Shown here: positions 1 to 7,989 of the stretch, piece by piece | Layout of the letters: the number at the start of each line of letters is the position of its first letter | How positions within the stretch are numbered: position 1 is the first letter of the stretch | Assembly (NCBI RefSeq): GCF_029504575.1 | Contig: NZ_JAQFII010000001.1 | Span: 1,326,501 to 1,390,500 of the forward strand | Reading direction: 5' to 3' | Source: Streptomyces sp. SPB162 | Lineage (GTDB): Bacteria > Actinomycetota > Actinomycetes > Streptomycetales > Streptomycetaceae | DNA length: 64,000 bases | Translations under genes and position numbers: made by a program | The notes under the pieces: model-generated | The model's database searches: none | Told to the model about the DNA's origin: nothing | Seen by the model: the letters and a program-made list of their open reading frames with translations, nothing else

Positions 1-1196
1 TCAACATCGACGGCGCCGGCACCTACGCCATCCAGGCCCAGGTGCAGGCCAACATGAAGTTCACCAACGTCAAGGCGAAGCACATCGCCCAGGCCGCCAC
101 CCCGATCCACAACTGCGTCGGCGCGAGCTTCGTGATCGTCGACGGCGGCGGGAACTCCGGCTGGAACACCGGTTCCACCTGCACCGGCAACTGGCCCGCC
201 CCGATCTGGACCAACGGCGGCATCCCGTCGGATCCCTCGAACCCGCCGACCACCCCGCCCACGACGCCGCCGACCACTCCCCCGACCACCCCGCCGACCT
301 GCGTCCCGGGCACCGGCAACCTGGCCCAGGGCAAGCCCGTCACCGCCACCAGCGTCAACGGCTCCTACAGCGCGGCCAACGCCGTCGACGGCAACGCGGG
401 CAGCTACTGGGAGAGCGGCGGCGCGTTCCCGCAGTCGCTGACGGTCGATCTCTGCGCGGCCACGAGCGTCGACAGTGTGACGTTCAAGCTGCCGCCGGGC
501 TGGGAGTCGCGCTCGCAGAGCATCGCGGTGCTCGGTTCCGCCGACGGAACGGCCTTCAGCCAGCTGGCCGCACCCAAGGCGTACGCGTTCGACCCCGGGT
601 CCGCGAACACCGTCACCGCAGGCTTCACCGCCGCGAACGTGCGCTACGTCCGGGTGACCGTCTCGGCCAACACCGGCTGGCCGGCCGCGCAGCTCTCCGA
701 GCTGGAGGTCCGCCACACCGGTACGACGCCGCCGACGACCCCGCCCACCACTCCCCCGACGACCCCGCCGGCCAACAGCAACCTGGCCGCGGGCAAGAGC
801 ATCAGCGCCACCAGCACCAGTGACGTCTACGTGGCCCGCAACGCCAACGACGGAAACTCCGCCAGCTACTGGGAGAGCGCGGGCAACGCCTTCCCGCAGT
901 CGGTGACCGTCGACCTGGGCGCGGCGACCGCGACCGGCCGGATCGTCCTCAAGCTGCCGCCGCCGGCGGCCTGGGGCACCCGCACGCAGACCTTGAGTGT
1001 GCTCGGGAGCACCGACAACTCCTCGTGGAGCACCCTGAAGGGTTCCGCGGGCTACACCTTCGACCCGGCGAGCGGCAACAGCGCGACCATCACGCTGCCC
1101 GCCGGAACCACCACCCGCTACCTGCGGCTGACGTTCACGGCGAACACGGGATGGCCCGCGGGCCAGCTCTCCGAGTTCGAGGTGTACGCCTCCTGA
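1..1196 (+). CDS. Secreted polysaccharide-acting protein with two discoidin domains (5' truncated)
   Basis: Only the last 397 codons are here; the start lies before base 1. The first ~65 residues look like the closing rungs of a parallel beta-helix catalytic domain and end in a VDGGGNSGW motif, of the kind seen in actinobacterial GH87-like or pectate-lyase-like enzymes; which family is uncertain. A Thr/Pro linker of PTTPP repeats (about 238-300) leads to a discoidin/F5-8C (CBM32-like) domain (about 318-716), a second PTTPP linker (720-770) and a second discoidin domain (778-1193). The two domains share SYWES, FPQS, TVDL and NTGWPA motifs, so they arose by duplication. An extracellular enzyme that binds glycans is inferred. 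A strong hairpin follows the stop codon. Confidence 0.75.
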   Translation, partial: NIDGAGTYAIQAQVQANMKFTNVKAKHIAQAATPIHNCVGASFVIVDGGGNSGWNTGSTCTGNWPAPIWTNGGIPSDPSNPPTTPPTTPPTTPPTTPPTCVPGTGNLAQGKPVTATSVNGSYSAANAVDGNAGSYWESGGAFPQSLTVDLCAATSVDSVTFKLPPGWESRSQSIAVLGSADGTAFSQLAAPKAYAFDPGSANTVTAGFTAANVRYVRVTVSANTGWPAAQLSELEVRHTGTTPPTTPPTTPPTTPPANSNLAAGKSISATSTSDVYVARNANDGNSASYWESAGNAFPQSVTVDLGAATATGRIVLKLPPPAAWGTRTQTLSVLGSTDNSSWSTLKGSAGYTFDPASGNSATITLPAGTTTRYLRLTFTANTGWPAGQLSEFEVYAS

Positions 1197-1211
1197 CCCC
1201 GGCACGGCGAA

Positions 1212-1242
1212 GGGCCCGACCGGCGGTACGCCGGTCGGGCCC
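1212..1242. terminator. Bidirectional terminator hairpin
   Basis: A perfect 14-bp GC stem (1212-1225 with 1229-1242) closes on a 3-nt loop. It sits between two convergent genes and can end transcription from both sides. There is no U-tract, as is common in Streptomyces. Confidence 0.75.
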
Positions 1243-1265
1243 GCGTCGTCCGCGGAGGCCTCGGG

Positions 1266-1703
1266 TCACTTCGTGTCGCGCCGCTCCACGTCCAGCCGCG
1301 CGGTGACGCGCTTGCCACCCTCGACGCGCTCGGCGGTGACCTCCCGGCACAGCCGGTCGACGATCTCCATCCCGTGGCCGCCGATCCGCGCGGGGTCGGG
1401 CTCGAACCGCCGGGGCAGCTCGGTGCTGGAGTCCCGGACGGTCACCTCGACGGCGCCGCCGCAGTAGGTCAGCTCCAGCTCGTAGGATCCCGGGGCGTAG
1501 CGGCTCGCGTTGGTCACCAGTTCGCTCACGATGAGCAGTACCTCCTGCACGCGCCCCTCCGGTACCGGGGCGGCGCGGTCCGCCGTGAGGTTGTCGAGGA
1601 AAACGCGGGCGGCGTCGCGGGCGGCGGCGATGCTGCCGCTTCTGCCCGAGTAACGGATCGACTTCCGCAGAGGCTCCATCACTGTGGTGAGGACGTCCAG
1701 CAT
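1266..1703 (-). CDS. RsbW-type ATP-binding protein (anti-sigma factor/serine kinase fold)
   Basis: The protein has 145 aa and a single GHKL/HATPase_c fold. The N-box lies in SELVTNASRYA and the G-motif in IGGHGMEIVDRL. Streptomyces encodes many such soluble proteins; they bind and phosphorylate anti-anti-sigma partners or sequester SigB/SigF-type factors. No partner gene is adjacent. The start was placed at MLDVLTT because AGGGGC lies about 9 nt upstream. It is the last gene of a probable leftward unit with the DUF1232 gene 28 bp upstream and the small membrane protein before that. A SigB-like promoter further upstream makes a stress-signalling role likely, but this is inference. Confidence 0.8.
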   Translation of the reverse strand: MLDVLTTVMEPLRKSIRYSGRSGSIAAARDAARVFLDNLTADRAAPVPEGRVQEVLLIVSELVTNASRYAPGSYELELTYCGGAVEVTVRDSSTELPRRFEPDPARIGGHGMEIVDRLCREVTAERVEGGKRVTARLDVERRDTK

Positions 1704-1731
1704 GTCGGGTATGCCCCTTCTGCCTCGGCGG

Positions 1732-2097
1732 TCACGTGCTCGTTCTCTTCGCCCTCTGCCCCAGCGACGGTGTTCCATGCGTGGCGGGATCCACCGGACG
1801 GTCGCCATCCGGGTCGCCGATCCCGAGTCCCGCCCGGCGCGCCGCGCTCTCCAAGGCGCGCACGGCCAGCCACAGCACGCCGATGTCATCGATGAGGATC
1901 GGGTCGGGGAGCAGGTCCACCGGGCAGACGAGATAGGCGATCGCTCCCCAGAACATCGCCTTCCCGGTGAGCGGCACATGGGCGGCCACCAGCAGCCGGC
2001 GTACCCGGACCAGGCGCACCGCCAGCCGTACGGCGATGACCAGCATGACCACGACGGCCAGCGCCGCCAGGGTCCACAGCAGGGTGGTGTCGCTCAT
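1732..2097 (-). CDS. YkvA/DUF1232 family membrane protein
   Basis: The protein has 121 aa. An N-terminal transmembrane helix (about residues 6-29) precedes the DUF1232 signature, FWGAIAYLVCPVDLLPDPILIDD in outline (here residues ~49-72), with its typical CPVDLLPDP core. The molecular function of the family is unknown; members are often stress-linked. The start has GGAGG about 8 nt upstream. A GGGTAT element on this strand (2149-2154), about 50 bp upstream, could be a SigB-type -10, but its -35 does not match well. It likely forms a leftward operon with the RsbW-like gene downstream. Confidence 0.8.
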   Translation of the reverse strand: MSDTTLLWTLAALAVVVMLVIAVRLAVRLVRVRRLLVAAHVPLTGKAMFWGAIAYLVCPVDLLPDPILIDDIGVLWLAVRALESAARRAGLGIGDPDGDRPVDPATHGTPSLGQRAKRTST

Positions 2098-2204
2098 CCG
2101 GTCCTCCAGTCGGCGCGCCGTCCCGGCGGGCGCGCGGTGTGATGTCTGATACCCGCTGCGCCGGCCGGGACCGCCTCAGCGGTGCGTCGAACGTGCGTCC
2201 GTGG

Positions 2205-2390
2205 TCAGCGGCGGCCCCGGCGACGGGCCGGGACGGACCAGCCGGAGCCGAGTCCCGCCAGGTGGAGGGCGACCAGCACGAGCCCCACGAGCTGCAGGCT
2301 GCCGGGTGCGAATACGATGTCGGTCGAGGTTTCGGTCGCGTTGATGATGAAGGCGATCGCGAAGACGACAGCCGCGGCGATGGCGAGCAT
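2205..2390 (-). CDS. Small hydrophobic membrane protein, 61 aa
   Basis: The 61-aa protein has two hydrophobic stretches (about residues 2-16 and 30-47) and ends in a very basic tail (ARRRGRR), so it is probably a two-pass membrane protein with a cytoplasmic positive end. A GGAAGG motif precedes the ATG at 2390; the longer upstream reading frame has no such signal and an Arg/Pro-rich shadow composition. Small proteins of this type occur widely in Streptomyces without known function. A SigB-like promoter (2508-2532) points at it from about 120 bp upstream. Confidence 0.65.
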   Translation of the reverse strand: MLAIAAAVVFAIAFIINATETSTDIVFAPGSLQLVGLVLVALHLAGLGSGWSVPARRRGRR

Positions 2391-2507
2391 CCGGACTTCC
2401 TTCCCAAGCTTCTTTCGAACCTCCCGAACAGCTCGGGGGTTCGGACGATGGCTACAACTGTTCGGACACCCCTGCGTCTTGCCCGCCTTGCGCGCTTCAA
2501 CCGTTGA

Positions 2508-2532
2508 ATACCCGACGAGCGCGGACGGATCC
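2508..2532 (-). promoter_or_regulatory. SigB-like promoter for the leftward stress genes
   Basis: Reading leftward, GGAT, 15 nt, GGGTAT matches the Streptomyces SigB consensus GNNT-N14-16-GGGTAY. Transcription would start near 2500 and run into the 61-aa membrane protein, the DUF1232 gene and the RsbW-like gene. The match is short, so chance occurrence is possible. Confidence 0.4.
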
Positions 2533-2539
2533 GAAGTCC

Positions 2540-2564
2540 GGCTGGACCGGCCGTACGCGGGTAT
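2540..2564 (+). promoter_or_regulatory. SigB-like promoter for the YihY gene
   Basis: GGCT, 15 nt, GGGTAT matches GNNT-N14-16-GGGTAY. It faces right and lies back to back with a similar leftward element only 8 bp away. The expected start near 2571 leaves a leader of about 90 nt before the YihY start codon. Confidence 0.4.
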
Positions 2565-2662
2565 CAGACCGACAGATCGGCACCTCGCCGACTCCGTACC
2601 GCCCGCCGGGCCCTGTCCCGGTGGACACCGTTCCACCGCGCACGCACCACCGAGGAGCCGGA

Positions 2663-3637
2663 ATGATCGACGAGCGGGCAGTACTGGCCCTGGGGCCCAC
2701 CGGCCGCGAGCCCGCGGCACACGTCGCCGCGGCGCGCCGCCCGGCCGGGCGCCGGCGGCGGATCCTGACGGCGCTGCGCGGTGCCCTCGTCGCCGCGTGG
2801 GACCAGGACGCCTCGGAGCGGGCGGCGGCGCTCACGTACTACGCCATGCTCGCCCTGTTCCCCAGCCTGCTGGTGACGGTCTCGGTGATCGGCCTGGCCG
2901 GGGCGTCGTCGACCAGCGATCTGATCGCGCAGGTCACGGCGGTGGTGCCGGCCGAGTCGCGGCAGCTGGTCGCGAGCACCATGAAGGACATGTCCCAGGA
3001 GCACTCGGCGGCCTGGTTCCTGGCCGTCAGCGGCACGGTGGGGGCGATGTGGTCCGCCTCCAGCTATCTCGCCGTCTTCCGGCGGGCCCTGCACTCCATG
3101 TACGGCGTGAGCGACCACCGGCCCGCCTGGCGGACGGCGCCCCGCATCGTCATCACCGCGCTGGTGCTGCTCTCCCTGCTCGTCTGCAGTGCGGTCACCT
3201 TGATGGTCACGGGTCAGCTGGCCCGGCGCGCCGGTCAGGTGATGGGGATGGGCGAGGCCGCGGTGACCAGCTGGAGCGCCCTGAAGTGGCCGCTGCTGGT
3301 CTGCGTGGCGACGGTCCTGGTGCTGATCCTGTTCCGCTCGGGGCCGGCCAGGTTCCGGCCGGTGCGCGCGATGGCGGGGGGCGGCGCGCTGGCCGTCGTG
3401 CTGTGGCTGCTCTCCTCCGTGGGGTTCGCCCTCTACGTCTCCGTCTTCGGGACGTACAACCGGCTGTACGGCTCGCTGGCCGGGACGGTCGTCTTCCTGG
3501 TGTGGTTGTGGGTGTCCCACGTCGCGCTGCTCATCGGCGCGCACTTCAACGCCGAGCTGGCCAAGGGGCGCTGTGCCCGCGAGGCCGCGGGCGCCCCGTC
3601 GGATCCGCCGCTCGCGGCGGACTCCGAGGTCGCGTGA
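2663..3637 (+). CDS. YihY/BrkB family inner-membrane protein
   Basis: The protein has 324 aa. It shows the family layout: a cytoplasmic N-terminus, then about six transmembrane helices, including the signature ERAAALTYYAMLALFPSLL at the first helix and NRLYGSLAGTVVFLVWLWVSH near the end. The family is conserved, and its proposed transport or RNase BN roles are not accepted; function unknown. The start at 2663 was chosen over a longer frame because GAGGAG lies about 8 nt upstream and the preceding residues look non-coding. A SigB-like promoter lies upstream. The stop codon falls inside the first copy of a short tandem duplication (3628-3692). Confidence 0.85.
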   Translation: MIDERAVLALGPTGREPAAHVAAARRPAGRRRRILTALRGALVAAWDQDASERAAALTYYAMLALFPSLLVTVSVIGLAGASSTSDLIAQVTAVVPAESRQLVASTMKDMSQEHSAAWFLAVSGTVGAMWSASSYLAVFRRALHSMYGVSDHRPAWRTAPRIVITALVLLSLLVCSAVTLMVTGQLARRAGQVMGMGEAAVTSWSALKWPLLVCVATVLVLILFRSGPARFRPVRAMAGGGALAVVLWLLSSVGFALYVSVFGTYNRLYGSLAGTVVFLVWLWVSHVALLIGAHFNAELAKGRCAREAAGAPSDPPLAADSEVA

Positions 3638-3692
3638 CCCGCACGGTCCCCCGTCCGAAGGTCGCGTGACCCGCACGGGGTCCCCCGTCCGG
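3628..3692 (+). repeat. Tandem duplication of 32/33 bp across the YihY stop codon
   Basis: The units 3628-3659 and 3660-3692 are near identical; both begin GGTCGCGTGACCCGCACG and then read through a run of C. They differ mainly by a G-tract length change (CGG versus CGGGG). The first copy contains the YihY stop codon, so the duplication sits in the 3' untranslated region. Confidence 0.8.
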
Positions 3693-3759
3693 TCGCCTGC
3701 TCCACCGGATGGAGCACGTCACCGCGCAGAAGCGGCGCAAGCGTTCCTACCGTGAGCGC

Positions 3760-4968
3760 ATGACTGCTTTCGGCCCCGGCCGCACTCCGTCCCCCTGGTC
3801 TCGCGCGGTGGTCCTCACCACCGTCTGCCTGAGCGTGAGCTACGCGGGCGCCCCGGCGTTCGCCGACGGGCACGACGGCCGCGCGCCCGGCCGCACCGTG
3901 ATCGGCGGCGCGGCGCTGGGGCGGCCGGGAGTGCAGGTGCTGCCGAAGTCCGGTTCGCCGGAGCTGCCGCAGGGCCTGTCGGCACTGTCCTGGCTGGTGG
4001 CCGACGCGCGTACGGGAGAGGTGCTCGCGTCCAAGAACGCGCACCGCCCGCTGCCGCCGGCCAGCACCCTCAAGACCCTCTTCGCCGTCACCGTCCTGCC
4101 CCGCTTCCCGCAGGAGACCCTCCACACCGTGACCGAGGAGGAGCTCGCGGGTGTCGGGGCGGGCAGCAGCAAGGTCGGTGTGCAGGCGGGCGAGGAGTAC
4201 ACGGTGGCCGACCTGTGGCGCGGGGTGTTCCTCAGCTCGGGCAACGACGCGGTGCACGTGCTCGCCCGGATGAACGGCTCCGTGCCCCTGACGGTCTCCC
4301 AGATGCAGGCCAAGGCGCAGATGCTCGGCGCCGACGACACCGAGGTGGTCTCACCCGACGGCTACGACGAGCCGGGCCAGGTCTCGTCTGCCTATGACCT
4401 GGCGCTCTTCGCCCGCGCGGGCCTCGCCACCCCGTACTTCGCCGGCTACACCTCCACCGCCACCGCGATGTTCCCCGGCGGCAAGGACGCGAAGGGCAAG
4501 CCGGCGCCGCCCTACCAGATCCAGAACACCAACCGCCTGCTGACCGGGGCCGACGGCGTGGGCAGGTACCCGGGGATCATCGGGGTGAAGAACGGCTACA
4601 CCACGAACGCGGGCAACACGTTGATCGCCGCCGCCCAGCACGGCGACCGCACGCTGATCGTCACGGTGATGAACCCGCGGTCCGGCGTGGCGATGGCCGT
4701 GTACAAGGAGGCCGGTGCCCTGCTGGAGTGGGGCTTCGAGGCCGCCGGGGTGAACGGCTCGGTCGGCACCCTCAACACCGGCGACCGTGCCGTCCCCGCC
4801 TCGGCGCCGCGCCGGCCGGCGGATTCCGCGCCCGCGCCATTGGGGACGGCGGCCACCGCCACGCAATCCACCTCGGAAGGCGGCTGGGCCTGGTCGGGCG
4901 CCGCGGGCGTCCTGGCGCTGGCCGCCGGTACCGTCTTCGCCCGCCGCCGGAACCTCCGCTCGAACTGA
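3760..4968 (+). CDS. D-alanyl-D-alanine carboxypeptidase (peptidase S11, PBP5-like)
   Basis: The protein has 402 aa from this start. A signal peptide (residues ~14-35, ending AFA) precedes the S11 domain. The active-site motifs are STLK (102-105, nucleophile Ser102) and SGN (160-162). The third motif reads KNG (277-279) instead of the usual KTG. The C-terminus has a Pro/Ala-rich stretch, one transmembrane helix and a basic RRR tail, so the enzyme is anchored outside the membrane and trims peptidoglycan stem peptides. The frame is open to an ATG at 3709, which adds a basic 17-residue extension; neither start has a good ribosome site. Confidence 0.85.
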   Translation: MTAFGPGRTPSPWSRAVVLTTVCLSVSYAGAPAFADGHDGRAPGRTVIGGAALGRPGVQVLPKSGSPELPQGLSALSWLVADARTGEVLASKNAHRPLPPASTLKTLFAVTVLPRFPQETLHTVTEEELAGVGAGSSKVGVQAGEEYTVADLWRGVFLSSGNDAVHVLARMNGSVPLTVSQMQAKAQMLGADDTEVVSPDGYDEPGQVSSAYDLALFARAGLATPYFAGYTSTATAMFPGGKDAKGKPAPPYQIQNTNRLLTGADGVGRYPGIIGVKNGYTTNAGNTLIAAAQHGDRTLIVTVMNPRSGVAMAVYKEAGALLEWGFEAAGVNGSVGTLNTGDRAVPASAPRRPADSAPAPLGTAATATQSTSEGGWAWSGAAGVLALAAGTVFARRRNLRSN

Positions 4969-5039
4969 CCCGGGTCCTTTCCGACCCCTTTCCCTGAACT
5001 TCTCCCGAGGTTTTTCCCCGCCCGCCCGAAACGGCGTGC

Positions 5040-5258
5040 TACAGTGCGAACAGCACTCGAGTACGCCGCTTATCGGCGCCGGTGCTTGTTCCACCTCTCA
5101 CCGTGGCGAAATTCCGTCCTTCAGGACCGGCCGCCCGGTAACTGCATCTCCTTCCTTCACCCCTCGCGGGTCGGCAAGCCAGTGGTGCGTGACACGTCCG
5201 CCCCTTGCTCCACGCCCCCGCCGGGACCTCCTTCGGTATGTCCTCGAAAGGACCCAGC
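5040..5258 (+). promoter_or_regulatory. Long C-rich leader before the short rho gene
   Basis: The gap from 4969 to 5258 holds no gene. A TACAGT hexamer at 5040-5045 may be a -10 element, though no clear -35 fits. The resulting leader of ~210 nt is rich in C and poor in G in places (e.g. 5146-5164), the kind of RNA that Rho binds. rho leaders in other bacteria carry autoregulatory terminators; that this one does is inference. Confidence 0.3.
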
Positions 5259-6404
5259 ATGACCACCACACTCGAACACCCCCCTGCCAGAACCACCCGT
5301 GCCGCCCAGCCCACGCCGGTCACCGGCATCCTCGACATCGTCGGCGGCCAGGGCTTCCTGCGCACCGGCGGCTACCACCCGCGGCCCGACGACCCGCAGG
5401 TGACGACCGCTCAGATCCGCAGGTTCGGGCTGCGCAAGGGCGACCTCGTCGAAGGCACCACCGAGCGGCCGCGCGCCCTCGGCAGCGTCGAACGGATCAA
5501 CGGCCGCCAGGCCGGAGCTCCGGGGCCGCGCCCGCACTTCGGTGACCTCACCCCCGTCCACCCGCGAGCGCGGCTGCGGCTGGAGACCTCGCCCGGCGCC
5601 CTCACCACCCGGCTCGTCGACCTCGTCGCGCCGGTCGGCAAGGGCCAGCGCGGACTCATCGTGGCGCCGCCCAAGACCGGCAAGACCCTGCTCCTGCAGA
5701 GCCTGGCCAACGCCATCGCCGTCAACCACCCCGACGTCCACCTCATGGTCGTCCTCCTGGACGAACGCCCCGAGGAGGTCACCGACATGCGCCGTTCGGT
5801 GCGCGGCGAGGTGCTCGCCTCGACGTTCGACCGCCCGGCCAAGGAGCACATCGCCCTCGCCGAACTCGCCGTCGAACGCGCAAAGCGGCTCGTCGAGCTC
5901 GGCCAGGACGTGGTGATACTTCTCGACTCCATCACCCGGCTGTGCCGCGCCCACAACAACGCGGCGCCGGGCAACGGCCGCACCCTCAGCGGCGGCGTCG
6001 ACTCCGCCGCCGTGCAGGCGCCCAAGCGGCTCTTCGGCGCCGCGCGCTGCGCCGAGGAGGGCGGCTCCCTGACCATCCTCGCCACCGCGCTCGTCGACAC
6101 CGGCTCCCGGGCCGACGACTACTTCTTCGAGGAGCTGAAGGGAACCGGCAACATGGAACTGCGGCTGGACCGCTCGCTCGCCGAGAAGCGGATCTTCCCC
6201 GCTGTCGACGTGACCCCGTCCGGCACCCGGCGCGAGGAGCTGCTGCTGCCCGCCGCCGAACTGGCGGCCGTTCGCGGCCTGCGCCGTGCCCTGCAGTCCA
6301 GGGACACCCAGCAGACCCTCGAAGTGCTGCTCGACCGGATGCGGCAGTCGCCGGACAACGCCACCTTCCTCCAGCAGATCCACCGCACGGTCCCGGGCGC
6401 CTGA
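5259..6404 (+). CDS. rho: Short transcription termination factor Rho (second-type Rho)
   Basis: The protein has 381 aa and is an RNA-dependent ATPase that ends transcription. It shows the primary RNA-binding domain (~20-115), Walker A PPKTGKT (137-143), catalytic Glu in LLDERPEEVTDM (167-178), SITRL segment (224-228), the Q-loop LSGGVDS (243-249) and the R-loop GTGNMEL (295-301). It lacks the long basic/acidic N-terminal insertion that makes the main actinobacterial Rho ~600-700 aa, so it is probably a paralogue. GAAAGGA precedes the ATG by ~8 nt. The residues known to contact bicyclomycin (Ser and Arg of DSITR) are kept. It is followed by an exporter operon with its own promoter. Confidence 0.9.
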   Translation: MTTTLEHPPARTTRAAQPTPVTGILDIVGGQGFLRTGGYHPRPDDPQVTTAQIRRFGLRKGDLVEGTTERPRALGSVERINGRQAGAPGPRPHFGDLTPVHPRARLRLETSPGALTTRLVDLVAPVGKGQRGLIVAPPKTGKTLLLQSLANAIAVNHPDVHLMVVLLDERPEEVTDMRRSVRGEVLASTFDRPAKEHIALAELAVERAKRLVELGQDVVILLDSITRLCRAHNNAAPGNGRTLSGGVDSAAVQAPKRLFGAARCAEEGGSLTILATALVDTGSRADDYFFEELKGTGNMELRLDRSLAEKRIFPAVDVTPSGTRREELLLPAAELAAVRGLRRALQSRDTQQTLEVLLDRMRQSPDNATFLQQIHRTVPGA

Positions 6405-6473
6405 TCCCCGGCGGCCGCGCCCCGGCACCGGTGCCGGAACCGCTCTCTCCAGCCGTTCCCGACCGGAAGTCGC

Positions 6474-6520
6474 TTGGCAGTGAATCATCATTCACCTAAT
6501 GTGGTGAACGACTATTCACC
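6474..6520 (+). promoter_or_regulatory. TetR-type double operator overlapping the exporter promoter
   Basis: TTGGCA (6474-6479), 17 nt, TAATGT (6497-6502) is a good housekeeping promoter. The 17-nt spacer is filled by the palindrome GTGAAT-CATC-ATTCAC (6480-6495). A second palindrome GGTGAA-CGACTA-TTCACC (6503-6520) starts right after the -10. Both share the GTGAA/TTCAC half-site with centres 24 bp apart, as expected for two dimers of the TetR protein encoded by the second gene of the operon. Confidence 0.8.
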
Positions 6521-6534
6521 TCCTCGTCCGGCTT

Positions 6535-7989
6535 ATGGGAGCGCACCCCGTGGATTTCCGGAAACGGCTCATGGTCCCCGTCCTGGCATTCGGCGGGATT
6601 CTGATGGCGATCATGCAGACCGTCGTGGTTCCGCTCCTTCCCGACCTGCCGCGCCTCACCGGTGCCTCGCCCGCCGGCGTCTCCTGGATGGTCACCGCGA
6701 CCCTGCTGGCCGGAGCCGTCCTCACCCCCGTACTGGGGCGGGCCGGCGACATGTACGGCAAGCGCCGCGTGCTGCTGATCGCGCTCGGGCTGATGACCTT
6801 CGGATCCCTGCTGTGCTCCGTGACCTCCGACATCCGGCTGCTGATCGCCGCCCGCGCCCTGCAGGGCGCCGCCGCCGCGGTCGTGCCGCTGTCCATCAGC
6901 ATCCTGCGCGACGAACTCCCTCCCTCCAGGACCGGCTCCGCCGTGGCGATGATGAGCTCGACCGTCGGCATCGGCGCCGCCTTCGGCCTGCCGCTGGCCG
7001 CTCTGATCGTGCAGTACGCCGACTGGCACGTCATGTTCTGGGCGACGACCGCGCTGGGCGCGCTCGGCCTCGCTCTGGCCTGGTGGGTCGTGCGCGAGTC
7101 GCCCGTCCGCTCCCCCGGCCGCTTCGACTTCACCGGCGCCGCCGGGCTGGCGGCCGGACTGGTCTGCCTGTTGCTGGCGGTCTCGCAGGGCGGCCAGTGG
7201 GGCTGGACCAGCCCGGCCGTGCTGAGCCTTGCCTGCGGCGCCGTCGTGATCCTCACCGGGTGGCGGTGGCAGCAACTGCGTGCCGCGAGCCCGCTGGTGG
7301 ACCTGCGGCTGGCCGCCGGCCCGCGCGTCGCGCTGCCGCACATCGCCGCGCTCCTCGCCGGCTTCGCCTTCTACGCCAACTCGCTGGTCACCGCGCAGCT
7401 GGTGCAGGCCCCCAGGGAGACCGGTTACGGGCTGGGGCTGTCCATCGTGGCGAGCGGGCTGTGCCTGCTGCCCAGCGGCATCATCATGCTGCTGCTGTCC
7501 CCCGTCTCGGCCCGGATGTCGGCGGCGCGCGGCCCGAAGTTCACCCTCGCCGCGGGAGCCGTCCTGCTGACCCTCGGCTACGTGCTGCGCATCGCGGACA
7601 GCCGGCAGCTGTGGGCGATCATCGTCGGTGCCTCCGTGGTCGCGTCGGGCACGACGCTCGCCTACTCCGCGCTCCCGACGCTGATCCTGCGGGCCGTACC
7701 GGCCGGGCAGACCGCGTCCGCCAACGGGGTGAACGTCCTCATGCGCACCGTCGGCCAGGCCACCTGCAGCGCCGCGGTCGCCGCGATCCTGATCCACCAC
7801 ACCGCGCCGATCGGCGCACTGCAGGTCCCCACGCTGCACGGCTACCTGATCGCCTTCACCATGGCGGGCGGGGTCGCGATCCTCGCCTTCCTCGCGGCGG
7901 TGTCGATACCCGGCAGCCGGCGCGACACGCCGGAACGGCCCGCGCCGCGCGCGGAAGCGGCCGCGGACCCCGCCTTGGAGGGAGCATGA
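6535..7989 (+). CDS. MFS drug/metabolite exporter (DHA2, EmrB/QacA-like)
   Basis: The protein has 484 aa with about 14 predicted membrane helices. Loop 2-3 carries the MFS motif A variant GRAGDMYGKRR (~residues 62-72), and the helix-5 region LGLPLAALI-like motif C is recognisable near residue 150. Members expel drugs or the cell's own antibiotics by proton antiport. An in-frame GTG at 6550 has GGGAG 8 nt upstream and may be the true start. It is translationally coupled to the TetR gene by an ATGA overlap. The promoter is overlaid by two TetR-type operators, so the operon is probably induced by the exported compound, which is unknown. Confidence 0.88.
   Translation: MGAHPVDFRKRLMVPVLAFGGILMAIMQTVVVPLLPDLPRLTGASPAGVSWMVTATLLAGAVLTPVLGRAGDMYGKRRVLLIALGLMTFGSLLCSVTSDIRLLIAARALQGAAAAVVPLSISILRDELPPSRTGSAVAMMSSTVGIGAAFGLPLAALIVQYADWHVMFWATTALGALGLALAWWVVRESPVRSPGRFDFTGAAGLAAGLVCLLLAVSQGGQWGWTSPAVLSLACGAVVILTGWRWQQLRAASPLVDLRLAAGPRVALPHIAALLAGFAFYANSLVTAQLVQAPRETGYGLGLSIVASGLCLLPSGIIMLLLSPVSARMSAARGPKFTLAAGAVLLTLGYVLRIADSRQLWAIIVGASVVASGTTLAYSALPTLILRAVPAGQTASANGVNVLMRTVGQATCSAAVAAILIHHTAPIGALQVPTLHGYLIAFTMAGGVAILAFLAAVSIPGSRRDTPERPAPRAEAAADPALEGA

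Noticed and set aside
1..1196. PTTPP-coding stretches as a minisatellite or CRISPR-like array
   Set aside because: They are in-frame Thr/Pro linkers between domains, with irregular units; the same linker type occurs in the chitinase at 36170.
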